DNA from: Soehngenia longivitae
GTDB taxonomy: Bacteria; Bacillota; Clostridia; Tissierellales; Tissierellaceae
Direction: 5' to 3'
Assembly: GCF_004684055.1 (NCBI RefSeq)
Contig: NZ_SRIB01000002.1
Span: 124,001-188,000, forward strand
DNA: 64,000 nt
Positions 18,974 to 27,491 of this stretch are shown piece by piece (position 1 is the first letter of the stretch; each line of letters opens with the position of its first letter). Both the position numbers and the translations under genes were made by a program. The notes beneath the pieces were generated by a model that saw only the letters and a list, made by a program, of their open reading frames with translations, was not told the DNA's origin and searched no databases.

Positions 18974-20884
18974 TTGGAAATGATTTCTAATAAAGAATTA
19001 GGAGCAATATACACCACTGATAGCACTATTTTTAGAGTATTTGCTCCAGATAAAAACAATATAAAACTAAGACTTTTTAAAGATGCACTTAGTTTAGAGA
19101 GTAGCGACTACAGCATGATTAAAGATTTTGACGGAGTTTTTGAAACCGAAGTTTCAGGAGATTTAGATGGATACTATTACACATATATTGTCGAAAATGA
19201 ATTTGAAGTAACTGATCCCTATTCGATTGCCTCAAGTGTTAATTCAAATAGATCATGTGTAATAGATTTATCAAAGACAAATCCAGAAGGTTTTTTAGAG
19301 CACAAAGAACCACCGTTAACAAAACCAACGGATTCAATAATATACGAACTTCATGTTAAAGATTTCACCACACATGAAACTTCAAATGTAAAACACAAAG
19401 CCTCATTGTACGGGATGACCGAGGAAAACACAAATTACAATGGCTATAAAACTGGCTTAGACCATCTAGCAGAACTTGGGATAACCCATGTCCATTTAAT
19501 GCCTGTATATGATTATCTCACAGTAAGAGAAGAAAGAGATTTTGTATTTGATGATGATAACTACAATTGGGGCTATGACCCTGAATTGTACAATACAGTG
19601 GAAGGGAGTATTACCCTTCATCCAGATGATCCTAAAAAAAGGATTTATGAATTGAAAGAAACCGTCATGGCTTTTCATAAAAAAGGGATTAAAGTTGTTT
19701 TAGATGTAGTATACAATCACACTTTTAGGGGAAAGACTTCAAATTTTAATGTATTGGCTACTAACTATTATTTTAGGCAGTGGCCTGATGGCAGTTTTTC
19801 AAATGGATCAGGTTGTGGGAATGAATTTGATTCACAAAAGCCTATGGCTAGGAAATTCATCATTGACAGCCTAAAATACTGGGTAAAAGAGTTTAGGGTG
19901 GATGGCTTTAGATTCGATTTAATGGCTTTAATTGACATTGACACTATTGAAATGGCAGTAGAGGAGTTGAGAAAACTAAAACCAGACATTTTGATTTACG
20001 GTGAGCCTTGGATGGCTGATAGAACTCCATTGCCATCAAACAAGACGACATCTAAAGGAACTCAGTCAAGGAAAGCTTTCGCATTGTTTAATGACAATTT
20101 TAGAAATGCTATAAAGGGAGATAATGACGGTTATTTACTGGGATTTGCACAAGGAAATTTAGATGAAAAAAGAAATGTAGAAACAGGTATTGCTGGAAAC
20201 ATATTTTATGACCCATCTCGAATAGGCTTTACTCAAAAAGCTCGCGAAACTATTAACTATGTAAACTCTCATGACAACTTGATTTTACAAGATAAACTTT
20301 TAAAAGTATTCCCGCAAAAGACTGAAGAAGAGATAAAAACCTACAACAAATTTATTCATTCCATACTTTTTTTATCTCAAGGGATACCTTTTATACACGA
20401 AGGAAACGAATTTTTGAGAAGTAAAAATGGGCATCACAACACTTACAATGCTCCCTTGAGCATCAATGCAATAGACTGGTCACTTAAAGTAAAGAACATA
20501 GACGTATTTAATTATATAAAAGATTTAATTGAATTTAGAAAATCTCATATAGCTTTTAGATTAGATGATGCAGAGGAGATAAGAAAAAACTTGAAGTTTT
20601 TTGATCATGTAGAGTACTGTCCTACAGTTGCTTACACCATAAGAGAAGATCAAAACTATATATTGGTAGTACACAATGGCAACTTAAACCCATGTCTGCT
20701 CACTTATCAAATTTTAAAAAAGCATATTATTGAAAAATACAAAGACGAATTTATAGATATGACAGTTGATTTAATCTTTGATGAAAATGGAATTGTCAGA
20801 AACAAAACAAAACTAAATCATCCTCATGGAGTTCAAACACTAGGAATATCAACATATGTATACAAAGTAAATGTAATTAAATAA
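18974..20884 (+). CDS. pulA: Type I pullulanase / glycogen debranching enzyme
   Basis: A 636-residue GH13 enzyme that hydrolyses alpha-1,6 links. An N-terminal CBM48-like domain precedes the catalytic barrel. The type I pullulanase signature YNWGYDP is at about 197-203. The barrel shows DVVYNHT, VDGFRFDLM (nucleophile Asp near 315), YGEPW (acid/base Glu) and NSHDNL. No signal peptide is visible, so it probably acts on cytoplasmic glycogen with the glg operon. I chose the TTG at 18974 because GGAG at 18961-18964 is nine bases away; the ATG at 18980 would be 15 bases away. Confidence 0.92.
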   Translation: MEMISNKELGAIYTTDSTIFRVFAPDKNNIKLRLFKDALSLESSDYSMIKDFDGVFETEVSGDLDGYYYTYIVENEFEVTDPYSIASSVNSNRSCVIDLSKTNPEGFLEHKEPPLTKPTDSIIYELHVKDFTTHETSNVKHKASLYGMTEENTNYNGYKTGLDHLAELGITHVHLMPVYDYLTVREERDFVFDDDNYNWGYDPELYNTVEGSITLHPDDPKKRIYELKETVMAFHKKGIKVVLDVVYNHTFRGKTSNFNVLATNYYFRQWPDGSFSNGSGCGNEFDSQKPMARKFIIDSLKYWVKEFRVDGFRFDLMALIDIDTIEMAVEELRKLKPDILIYGEPWMADRTPLPSNKTTSKGTQSRKAFALFNDNFRNAIKGDNDGYLLGFAQGNLDEKRNVETGIAGNIFYDPSRIGFTQKARETINYVNSHDNLILQDKLLKVFPQKTEEEIKTYNKFIHSILFLSQGIPFIHEGNEFLRSKNGHHNTYNAPLSINAIDWSLKVKNIDVFNYIKDLIEFRKSHIAFRLDDAEEIRKNLKFFDHVEYCPTVAYTIREDQNYILVVHNGNLNPCLLTYQILKKHIIEKYKDEFIDMTVDLIFDENGIVRNKTKLNHPHGVQTLGISTYVYKVNVIK

Positions 20885-20912
20885 AAAGCTCGGGAGAAAT
20901 CCCGAACTTTTT
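20883..20912. terminator. Bidirectional terminator between pulA and the YabE-like gene
   Basis: The stem AAAAAGcTCGGGA / TCCCGAaCTTTTT with loop GAAA is flanked by A and T tracts on both strands. It ends the long nurA-to-pulA run and the converging 3D-domain gene. Confidence 0.9.
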
Positions 20913-21936
20913 ACTCTAAAATATAAACTTTTACTTGTCTTCTACCAAAATTTTTAACTTCCCAAGATGTTTCAAAGAATAAATCTATCTTATTGCCTTT
21001 AATGGCTCCTCCTACATCTTCAGCTATAGCAAATCCATAATCTTTCGATCCATCGAGTGACTCTATGTAGAGCCTTGTGCCTAGAGGGATTACTCTTGGA
21101 TCTACAGCAACTGTTCCAGGACGAGCATAAGTGCCTGAAGCAGTTAAACCGTAACCGGCTTGACCAGGATATTTTCCTGTACTTGCATATGAATTATCAT
21201 ATGCTGTGGCAGTCATAACAATTGACTTTTTAAATCTTGTACTGCCACGTGATGTAGCAATGACATTTTTTGTACCCTTTTCAACGACTTGAGTCACTGG
21301 TTCTTCGATGATCTTGTCACTGATGATTACACTAGATACGAGGATACCATCTACGTATTTTTCCTTTACTTGAGTTCTCTTCAAACCTTCTTTTCCCTTT
21401 TGAAGTGTTTTTAAGGCTCCCATCTCCATTTTAGAATTAGAGATAACTTGTTTTTCAAAAGGTAATTTTGTATCTGTAGTTATTATTTTCTCTTCTATTC
21501 TGTAAACGTTGATATTTCCATTGTCTTTAACAATAGAATTTAGTGCAGGATCGGTTTCATCCTGCGGATTTAAAGTTATATTAGCCTCTCTTAAGATGTC
21601 TTTAGTGATTGTTTCAATGGTCGTTATTTTTATGCTCTTACCATCTACTCTAATTGTATAATCCTTTGGATTTTTTATGATAATCTCTAAGTTGTTTTCA
21701 AGCTCTGTGTCTAGTGAAGGACTTACATAAGCACCTTCTTCAACAACAATTCCCTCTTCATCAATTAACTCTTTTACTGTCTGTGAGTAAGTGGATAAAG
21801 TTCTAACTTCACCATCTACATTTAGAGTGACATCACTTCTTTGCAAAAATGTCATTCCCAAAGACAGAAACATTGCTATAGCTAAGAGTACGAGGACGGT
21901 GATTTTACTGAAAGAATCAGTTTTCAATCTGTCCAT
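20911..21936 (-). CDS. YabE-like G5/3D-domain cell-wall protein
   Basis: A 341-residue secreted or membrane-anchored protein. One N-terminal hydrophobic segment (residues 12-30) is followed by two DUF348-type repeats (NVDGEVRTLSTYSQTVKEL and a second copy). A G5 domain comes next (about 150-225), then a C-terminal 3D domain with GYGLTASGTYARPGTVAVDP and a final DLFF, residues shared with Rpf/Sps-like and MltA-type muralytic proteins. It probably cleaves or remodels peptidoglycan. AGGAGG precedes the ATG. A TTGACA/TAGAAT promoter and a WalR-like box lie upstream. Confidence 0.87.
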   Translation of the reverse strand: MDRLKTDSFSKITVLVLLAIAMFLSLGMTFLQRSDVTLNVDGEVRTLSTYSQTVKELIDEEGIVVEEGAYVSPSLDTELENNLEIIIKNPKDYTIRVDGKSIKITTIETITKDILREANITLNPQDETDPALNSIVKDNGNINVYRIEEKIITTDTKLPFEKQVISNSKMEMGALKTLQKGKEGLKRTQVKEKYVDGILVSSVIISDKIIEEPVTQVVEKGTKNVIATSRGSTRFKKSIVMTATAYDNSYASTGKYPGQAGYGLTASGTYARPGTVAVDPRVIPLGTRLYIESLDGSKDYGFAIAEDVGGAIKGNKIDLFFETSWEVKNFGRRQVKVYILE

Positions 21937-21974
21937 ATTTTCCTCCTTTATTTTTTTACAAAAAGATTAAAATT

Positions 21975-21991
21975 TGTAACCCTTTTGTAAC
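21975..21991 (+). promoter_or_regulatory. WalR-like box in the yabE-like leader
   Basis: TGTAAC-CCTTT-TGTAAC fits the WalR (YycF) consensus of two TGTWAH hexamers spaced by five bases. It lies just downstream of the predicted start point of the minus-strand gene, in reverse orientation. In B. subtilis such downstream placement usually goes with repression. Confidence 0.6.
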
Positions 21992-22010
21992 TTTTTTAGA
22001 CTATTTTAGT

Positions 22011-22039
22011 ATTCTAAACGATTATTCAAAACTTGTCAA
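22011..22039 (-). promoter_or_regulatory. Promoter of the YabE-like gene
   Basis: On the minus strand TTGACA (22034-22039) is followed after exactly 17 bases by TAGAAT (22011-22016). This is a near-consensus vegetative promoter with a leader of about 65 bases. Confidence 0.78.
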
Positions 22040-22090
22040 ATTTTTGAGGAAATAGACGTAATATTCTAAAGAATAAGACTGTTCATTATC

Positions 22091-22118
22091 TTGACAAAGC
22101 TCATAAATTGGCTATAAT
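22091..22118 (+). promoter_or_regulatory. Promoter of metS
   Basis: TTGACA at 22091-22096 and TATAAT at 22113-22118 are both consensus, with a 16-base spacer. Transcription should start near 22125, leaving a leader of about 75 bases that contains a terminator-like hairpin. Confidence 0.8.
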
Positions 22119-22144
22119 TATAGATATTAATACGATGGCGAATC

Positions 22145-22176
22145 CTTCGTCTCTATTGAGATTGAAGGTTTTTTTA
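22145..22176 (+). terminator. Terminator-like hairpin inside the metS leader
   Basis: CCTTCg-TCTC-tatt-GAGA-tt-GAAGG forms a two-part stem and runs directly into seven T residues. It lies between the metS promoter and its ribosome binding site, so it would attenuate metS unless bypassed. No T-box or SAM-box sequence is recognisable in this short leader. Confidence 0.62.
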
Positions 22177-22201
22177 TTAAGGCTAAGAAAGGGAGATGGA
22201 A

Positions 22202-24193
22202 ATGAATAAATATTATCTCACTACACCGATTTATTATCCAAGCGACAATCTTCATATAGGGCATACTTATACAACTATTGCTGCAGATACTATAAAGAAA
22301 TACAAAAAATTAAAAGGTTATGAAGTATTTTTTACGACAGGAACTGATGAACACGGACAAAAGATACAAGAAAAAGCCAAAGAAAATGAAGTCAGTCCGA
22401 AGGAATACGTAGATGGCATAGTAAAAGACATAAAAAAACTTTGGGAATTACTTGAGATTGATTATGATTCCTTTAGAAGATCTACTGATCCAGATCATGA
22501 AAAGAGCGTGCAGAAAATATTTACAAAATTATACGAAAAAGATGAAATATATAAATCCTTCTATGAAGGTTATTATTGCACTCCATGTGAGTCCTTTTGG
22601 TCAAAGAGTCAATTAGTAGACGGAAATAAATGCCCTGATTGTGGGAGAGAAACTCATATAGAAAGAGAAGAAACTTACTTTTTCAGACTTTCAAAATACA
22701 GAGATAGACTTTTGAAACTCTATGAGGAAAACCCAGATTTTATTCAGCCTGAATCTAGGAAAAATGAGATGATAAATAATTTTCTAAAAGATGGGCTCGA
22801 AGACTTAAGCGTATCTCGAAGCACATTTGACTGGGGTATAAAAGTACCATTTGACGAAAAGCATGTAATATACGTATGGATAGATGCATTATCTTGTTAT
22901 ATCACAGCTTTAGGGTATGGAACTGACAACGATGAGAACTTTAAAAAATTCTGGCCTGCTGATGTTCACCTTGTTGGAAAAGAAATAGTGAGATTTCACA
23001 CCATAATTTGGCCAGCATTGCTGATGGCATTGGATTTGCCATTGCCTAAAAAAGTATTTGGACACGGTTGGATTTTGTTTGATGATGACAAGATGTCAAA
23101 ATCAAAGGGCAATGTCATCTATCCTGAACCAATCATAGAGCTTTATGGAGTAGATGCATTTAAATATTTTTTATTAAGAGAATTTTCATTTGGACAAGAT
23201 GGTTCATTTTCTAGGGAGAAATTTTTGCAAAGGCTCAATTCAGATCTGGCAAATGATTTAGGAAATCTCGTCAGCAGAACCATCGCGATGATAGAAAAAT
23301 ACAATGATTCATTTATACCAAAGCCATCACTAGAAGATGGGATAGATAATGAACTCAAAGACTTGGCAAAAGAAACGTATAAAAAAGTTGATGAATATAT
23401 GGAAGTATTTAATTTTTCGAATGCACTTGAAGAAATATGGAAGCTCATAAGAAGGACAAATAAATACGTAGACGAAACCATGCCATGGATATTAGCTAAG
23501 GAGAACAACAAAGAAAGGCTAGACACTGTTCTATACAATTTAGCTGAAAGTTTAAGAACTGTTGCAATTCTCATAAATCCATTTATGACAAATACCTCGA
23601 AAACAATCCTAAATCAACTTGGAGTAATAGAGAGCTTAGTATGGGAAGATGCGAGCGTTTGGGGGAAACTAGAATCTGGTTTAAAAATAAATAAACAACA
23701 GATAATGTTTCCAAGATTAGACATTGAAAAAGAATTAGTAAAGCTTGAAAAAGCAAACTCTGATTTAATAGAAAAAAGAAAAGCTTTAAAGGAGAAGAAA
23801 AAAATGGAAGAAAATAAAGAGATCAAAGAAGAAAAAAAAGAAGAAAAAATACTAGAAAACGAAGAAGAAACTATAACTATAGATGATTTTGCTAAAGTAA
23901 AATTAAAGGTCGCAAAAGTAATAGATTGTACAAATCATCCAAAGGCTGACAAACTATTGGTATTGACTCTAAAGATTGGTGACGAGACTAGAACTGTAGT
24001 TTCAGGGATCAAAGAATATTATAAACCTGAAGATCTAGTAGGTAAAAAAGTGATAGTCGTAGCAAATTTAAAACCAGTTAAATTAAGAGGAATAGAATCA
24101 AAAGGAATGATACTGGCAGCTGAAGATGAAAAAGGAAATTTAACTTTGCTCTCAACATTAGAAGAAATTGAAGATGGAGCGAGCATATCGTAA
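22202..24193 (+). CDS. metS: Methionyl-tRNA synthetase with C-terminal tRNA-binding domain
   Basis: A 663-residue class I synthetase that charges tRNA-Met. The HIGH motif is at residues 18-21 and KMSKS near 297-301 (DDDKMSKSKGNVI). The zinc-binding CTPCESF...CPDCGRE lies in the connective domain. A lysine/glutamate-rich linker (about 520-555) leads to a Trbp111-like OB domain (DFAKVKLKVAKVIDCTNHPKADKLL) as in MetRS beta-type fusions. The ATG at 22202 is six bases after GGGAG; the ATG at 22196 abuts that site. It resumes the yab block before tatD. Confidence 0.96.
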   Translation: MNKYYLTTPIYYPSDNLHIGHTYTTIAADTIKKYKKLKGYEVFFTTGTDEHGQKIQEKAKENEVSPKEYVDGIVKDIKKLWELLEIDYDSFRRSTDPDHEKSVQKIFTKLYEKDEIYKSFYEGYYCTPCESFWSKSQLVDGNKCPDCGRETHIEREETYFFRLSKYRDRLLKLYEENPDFIQPESRKNEMINNFLKDGLEDLSVSRSTFDWGIKVPFDEKHVIYVWIDALSCYITALGYGTDNDENFKKFWPADVHLVGKEIVRFHTIIWPALLMALDLPLPKKVFGHGWILFDDDKMSKSKGNVIYPEPIIELYGVDAFKYFLLREFSFGQDGSFSREKFLQRLNSDLANDLGNLVSRTIAMIEKYNDSFIPKPSLEDGIDNELKDLAKETYKKVDEYMEVFNFSNALEEIWKLIRRTNKYVDETMPWILAKENNKERLDTVLYNLAESLRTVAILINPFMTNTSKTILNQLGVIESLVWEDASVWGKLESGLKINKQQIMFPRLDIEKELVKLEKANSDLIEKRKALKEKKKMEENKEIKEEKKEEKILENEEETITIDDFAKVKLKVAKVIDCTNHPKADKLLVLTLKIGDETRTVVSGIKEYYKPEDLVGKKVIVVANLKPVKLRGIESKGMILAAEDEKGNLTLLSTLEEIEDGASIS

Positions 24194-24207
24194 TAGGGAG
24201 AAGAAAT

Positions 24208-25005
24208 ATGTTTATTGATAGTCATGCACATTTAGACGATGAAAGATTTGACGATGATAGAGAAACAGTAATAAAAAATTTAAAAACAGATCAAATTGAC
24301 ATAGTAATAAATATCGGAGCAGATATAGCATCAAGTAAAAGCACTTTAAACTTAGCTCAAACCTATGACAACATATACTCTGTTGTTGGGGTTCATCCAC
24401 ATTCGGTCAGTGAACTTGTTGGAGTAGGTCTAGGAGTAGGTCTAGATGAGATAGAGAAATTAGCTAGACACGAAAAAACTGTGGCTATTGGGGAAATAGG
24501 TCTGGACTATTACTATGAAAACTCTCCTAAGCAGCTTCAAAAAGAGTATTTCATAGAACAGATAAGATTGGCAAAAAAACTTGATTTGCCAATAGTCATT
24601 CACTCAAGAGAAGCAGTAAAAGACACTTTAGACATAATAAAGTCTGAAAAAAGCTCAAATTTAAGGGGTGTCATGCATTGCTTTTCAAGCAGCGTAGAAA
24701 TTGCAAAAGAGTATGTCAAACTCGGATTTTATATAGCAATTGGGGGAGTTGTCACGTTTAAAAATGCGAGGGTCACAAAAGAGGTAGCTAAATACGTGCC
24801 ATTAGAAAGCCTGCTCATAGAAACAGACTGCCCATATTTAGCACCTGAACCTTTTAGAGGTAAGAGAAATGAACCCAAATACATTAAATACACAGCAGAA
24901 GAAATAGCTAAAATTAAAGAGGTTGACTTAGAAGAAATAGCAAAGATTACTAGCGCAAATGCTAAAAAGTTATTTGATATAAAAATTGGTGATATAAATG
25001 ATTAA
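24208..25005 (+). CDS. tatD: TatD-family metal-dependent DNase
   Basis: A 265-residue TIM-barrel hydrolase (YabD in B. subtilis). Metal ligands are visible as DSHAHLDD at residues 4-11, GEIGLDYYY, VIHSREA, HCFSSS and ETDCPYLAPEPFRG. TatD enzymes are Mg-dependent 3'-5' exonucleases acting on damaged DNA and RNA. The 3' end overlaps the start of rnmV by eight bases. Confidence 0.94.
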   Translation: MFIDSHAHLDDERFDDDRETVIKNLKTDQIDIVINIGADIASSKSTLNLAQTYDNIYSVVGVHPHSVSELVGVGLGVGLDEIEKLARHEKTVAIGEIGLDYYYENSPKQLQKEYFIEQIRLAKKLDLPIVIHSREAVKDTLDIIKSEKSSNLRGVMHCFSSSVEIAKEYVKLGFYIAIGGVVTFKNARVTKEVAKYVPLESLLIETDCPYLAPEPFRGKRNEPKYIKYTAEEIAKIKEVDLEEIAKITSANAKKLFDIKIGDIND

Positions 25006-25543
25006 AGAAGTCATCGTAGTAGAAGGAAAAGATGACATAGCGAAAGTTAAATCTGCAATCGAATGTGAATGCATTGCTACAAATGGCTTTGCGTATGGTA
25101 AAAAGTTCATCAACATATTAAAGAAAATAGACAGAGAAAAAGGGATAATAATCTTTACGGATCCTGACTATCAAGGGGAAAAGATAAGGCGAGAATTAAA
25201 AGAATTATTTCCAAATGCAAAACATGCATTTTTATCTCAAGAAAAAGCTTTAAAAGATGGAGATATCGGTATAGAAAATGCTAATAAAGATGACATCATA
25301 GAAGCTATAAAAAAAGTAAGACCAACATTGATTGAAAAAAAAGATAGGTTTACAGTAAAGGATATGATAGCAAACAATCTATCAAACGGAAAAAATGCAA
25401 AGAAAAGAAGAGAAAAACTTGGGAACACATTAGGAATTGGCTATGCAAATTCAAAGACATTTCTTTTAAGATTAAATGCTTTTGGGATAACACAAGAAGA
25501 ATTCATAGACGCTTTAAAAAGGATAGATAACGATGCAGACTAA
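24998..25543 (+). CDS. rnmV: Ribonuclease M5
   Basis: A 181-residue TOPRIM-domain RNase that matures 5S rRNA precursors. The TOPRIM acidic residues appear in VVEGKDDIAKV (residues 7-17) and IIFTDPDYQGEKIRR. The C-terminal half holds the LGIGYANSKTFLLRLNAFGI region. The gene overlaps tatD at its start and rsmA at its end, so the three are translationally coupled. Confidence 0.94.
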   Translation: MIKEVIVVEGKDDIAKVKSAIECECIATNGFAYGKKFINILKKIDREKGIIIFTDPDYQGEKIRRELKELFPNAKHAFLSQEKALKDGDIGIENANKDDIIEAIKKVRPTLIEKKDRFTVKDMIANNLSNGKNAKKRREKLGNTLGIGYANSKTFLLRLNAFGITQEEFIDALKRIDNDAD

Positions 25544-26429
25544 AAGGCTTTATTCACCTAATCAGATAAAAGATATTTTAGAACGACATGGGTTTAATTT
25601 TTCAAAAGCACTAGGACAAAACTTTTTAATCGATGGGAATATAGTAAGAAAAATAAGCATTGCAGCAGGAGTAGATAAAAATACAAATGTACTTGAAATA
25701 GGACCGGGTGTAGGTACACTCACTGAAGAGTTAGCACTGAATGCCAAAAGAGTAGTTGCTGTTGAGATGGACGAGAGATTAAAGCCTATACTAGAAGAAA
25801 CTCTATCTGGCTTTGAAAACATAAAAGTTATTTTTTCTGATGTTTTAAAACTCGACTTGAAAGAAATAATTGAAAGAGAATTCGATGGAGAGAGGATCTC
25901 TGTGGTTGCTAATCTTCCGTATTATGTTACTACGCCCATATTAGAAATGCTATTTGAAAATGATCTTCCAATAGATTTAATAACTGTAATGGTTCAAAAA
26001 GAAGTAGCACTCAGAATGACTGCAAAACCTGGGTCAAAGGATTACAGTTCATTGTCTATTTTCATTAGGTTTTACTCTGAACCGAAAATTGAGTTTAAAG
26101 TTCCTAACACTGTTTTTATGCCTAAACCTAAAGTCGACAGCGCTGTAGTAAAGATGGAATTAAATAAAAAATACGATGTAAATCGAGAACTTTTCTTTAA
26201 AATTGTAAAAGCTGCTTTTTCAAAGAGAAGAAAAACTATAATAAATGCGCTATCGAGTTATGAAGACTTAAATGTACAGAAAGATGATATAAGAGAACTC
26301 TTGACTTTAGCTGATATAGATGAAAACAGAAGAGCAGAGGATTTATCAATAGAAGAATATTTAAATTTGACTAAATTATTGGATATGAGTTTGAAATTAG
26401 GATTTCAGGGTAAAAAAAGACTGTGTTGA
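25533..26429 (+). CDS. rsmA: 16S rRNA dimethyladenosine transferase
   Basis: A 298-residue KsgA-family enzyme that dimethylates A1518 and A1519 of 16S rRNA. Motifs visible are SKALGQNFLID (about 24-34), VLEIGPGVGTLT (motif I), the catalytic NLPYYVTTP (motif IV) and KPKVDSAVV. It overlaps rnmV by 11 bases. Its TGA lies inside the -35 box of the following glutaredoxin promoter. Confidence 0.96.
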   Translation: MQTKRLYSPNQIKDILERHGFNFSKALGQNFLIDGNIVRKISIAAGVDKNTNVLEIGPGVGTLTEELALNAKRVVAVEMDERLKPILEETLSGFENIKVIFSDVLKLDLKEIIEREFDGERISVVANLPYYVTTPILEMLFENDLPIDLITVMVQKEVALRMTAKPGSKDYSSLSIFIRFYSEPKIEFKVPNTVFMPKPKVDSAVVKMELNKKYDVNRELFFKIVKAAFSKRRKTIINALSSYEDLNVQKDDIRELLTLADIDENRRAEDLSIEEYLNLTKLLDMSLKLGFQGKKRLC

Positions 26430-26454
26430 CAAGTATACCCCATAGGGGTATAAT
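26426..26454 (+). promoter_or_regulatory. Promoter of the glutaredoxin gene
   Basis: TTGACA (26426-26431) and TATAAT (26449-26454) are both perfect consensus with a 17-base spacer. Nearly the whole spacer is a palindromic operator. The -35 box contains the rsmA stop codon. Confidence 0.85.
26434..26452. promoter_or_regulatory. CsoR/CstR-like operator 1
   Basis: TATACCCCATAGGGGTATA is a perfect dyad of eight-base arms around a three-base centre, located between the -35 and -10 boxes. C-tract/G-tract dyads flanked by TATA resemble operators of the CsoR/CstR (DUF156) repressor family. The family assignment is inference; the dyad is plain in the sequence. Confidence 0.72.
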
Positions 26455-26496
26455 ATAATTGTTAAAAGTATTTATTATATTTTGGAGGAGATAATT

Positions 26497-26727
26497 ATGA
26501 AAAATGTTGTAGTATATACAAGCAGTACATGCCCATATTGTACTATGGTAAAAAATCATCTAAAAGAAAAAGGCGTTGACTATGTTGAAAAAAATGTTTC
26601 AACTGATAATCAAGCTAGAAGAGAACTTATGTCAATGGGGCATATGGGAGTACCTGTTGTTATAATCGATGGGGAAGAAATCGTAGGATTTGACAAAGAT
26701 AGAATAGACTCTCTTTTAGGAGCATAA
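26497..26727 (+). CDS. Glutaredoxin-like thioredoxin-fold protein (CPYC)
   Basis: A 76-residue single-domain thioredoxin-fold protein. The redox motif CPYC is at residues 12-15, and the cis-proline is in MGVPVVIIDGEEIVGFD. It resembles NrdH/YruB and the Uxx-star group of glutaredoxin-like (seleno)proteins found in anaerobes; here both motif positions are cysteine. It probably reduces protein disulfides or persulfides. The start at 26497 follows GGAGGAG; an ATG at 26482 overlaps that site. It is monocistronic, with its own operator-bearing promoter and a strong terminator. Confidence 0.9.
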   Translation: MKNVVVYTSSTCPYCTMVKNHLKEKGVDYVEKNVSTDNQARRELMSMGHMGVPVVIIDGEEIVGFDKDRIDSLLGA

Positions 26728-26760
26728 AAATACGGGGTAGAAATTCTACCCCGTATTTTT
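26726..26760. terminator. Bidirectional terminator between glutaredoxin and DUF1858 genes
   Basis: A nearly perfect stem (AAAAATACGGGGTAG / CTACCCCGTATTTTT) with A and T tracts on both strands. It closes the two converging small genes; the DUF1858 stop codon touches its edge. Confidence 0.92.
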
Positions 26761-26944
26761 ATGCATTCAAATCTTTCATTAAGTTGTTTAAATCTAGTCC
26801 GTGAACCATAGCAGCTTCTTCAAGACTTTCCATTTGGCTTGAAGGGCAACCAATACAGCCCATTCCATGTCTTAGAAGTATTTCTATTGCTTCAGGTTTT
26901 TTCCTGATAACTTCACCAATTAGCATATCTTTTTTAATTTCCAT
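26759..26944 (-). CDS. DUF1858 domain protein
   Basis: A 61-residue protein with the ScdA N-terminal-like fold signature (MLIGEVIRKKPEAIEILLRHGMGCIGCPSSQMESLEEAA). The GMGCIGCP motif gives two cysteines spaced by two residues, as in DUF1858 proteins proposed to handle metal, Fe-S or redox chemistry; the function is not established. AAAGGGGG lies eight bases before the ATG at 26944. It converges on the glutaredoxin gene and is near a selenoprotein related to Fe-S carriers. Confidence 0.88.
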   Translation of the reverse strand: MEIKKDMLIGEVIRKKPEAIEILLRHGMGCIGCPSSQMESLEEAAMVHGLDLNNLMKDLNA

Positions 26945-27070
26945 AAACAAAACCCCCTTTAATTCATACTATAATACTAGCATATAAATTTAATTTTGGC
27001 TAGTGTTTTTTTAAATGGAAATTGTTTCAAAAATCAATATATGGGAATAATATACTTAGGAGGCGATAAT

Positions 27071-27424
27071 ATGAGCGATTCAAAAAACAATACAGGTATT
27101 TTCGATTTAATTATTAAGATAATAGTATCAGCTGTAGTCTTGGGGATAACCGCATTTTTTACACCGGGGTTTAGCACATCTGGAATAGGGACTTTAATAG
27201 TTGCGGCTATAGTAATTGGGATATTAAACTGGTTAACTGTAAAAATTGTAGGAGTTAATGCTTCTCCATTTGGGGCAGGTGCAGTAGGTTTTGTTGTAAC
27301 AGCAGTTGTTTTATATCTAACAAGATATTTTGTTGATGGATACAATATCACTATAGTTGGAGCTATCATTGGGGCTTTAGTATTAGGCATAGTAGATGCA
27401 GTACTTCCAGGTAAAAGAGTATAA
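27071..27424 (+). CDS. Small four-helix membrane protein of the phage-holin-4/YvlD type
   Basis: A 117-residue hydrophobic protein with four predicted membrane segments (about residues 13-30, 38-58, 67-87, 93-110). The glycine-rich segments (GAGAVGFVVTAVVLYLTRYFVDG, GAIIGALVLGIVDAVLPGK) match the family annotated as phage holin family 4 or YvlD. No phage genes are nearby, so it is a chromosomal membrane protein of unknown role. AGGAGGCGAT precedes the ATG. A longer frame upstream lacks a ribosome binding site. Confidence 0.75.
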   Translation: MSDSKNNTGIFDLIIKIIVSAVVLGITAFFTPGFSTSGIGTLIVAAIVIGILNWLTVKIVGVNASPFGAGAVGFVVTAVVLYLTRYFVDGYNITIVGAIIGALVLGIVDAVLPGKRV

Positions 27425-27429
27425 ATAAC

Positions 27430-27458
27430 TTGACAAAACAAAAATAAAGATTTATTAT
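27430..27458 (+). promoter_or_regulatory. Promoter of the HesB-like selenoprotein gene
   Basis: TTGACA (27430-27435), a 17-base spacer, then TATTAT (27453-27458). The predicted start point falls inside the following dyad. Confidence 0.75.
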
Positions 27459-27461
27459 TAA

Positions 27462-27480
27462 TATACCATATAGGGGTATA
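27462..27480. promoter_or_regulatory. CsoR/CstR-like operator 2
   Basis: TATACCATATAGGGGTATA matches operator 1 at 17 of 19 positions; two bases of the left arm differ. It overlaps the expected transcription start of the selenoprotein gene, so a bound repressor would block initiation. Confidence 0.68.
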
Positions 27481-27491
27481 GGAGTGATGAA

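Noticed and set aside
22119-22201. T-box or SAM riboswitch in the metS leader
   Set aside because: The leader is only about 75 bases and has neither the T-box AGGGTGGNACCGCG sequence nor a SAM-box core; only a hairpin with a T tract is present.
24412-24447. Short direct repeat in tatD (GTAGGTCTAGGA-type units)
   Set aside because: It is a local in-frame duplication encoding GVGLGVGL and shows no sign of a mobile or regulatory element.
27071-27424. Prophage remnant because of a holin-like protein
   Set aside because: No other phage gene is near, and this small membrane family is widespread as a chromosomal gene.
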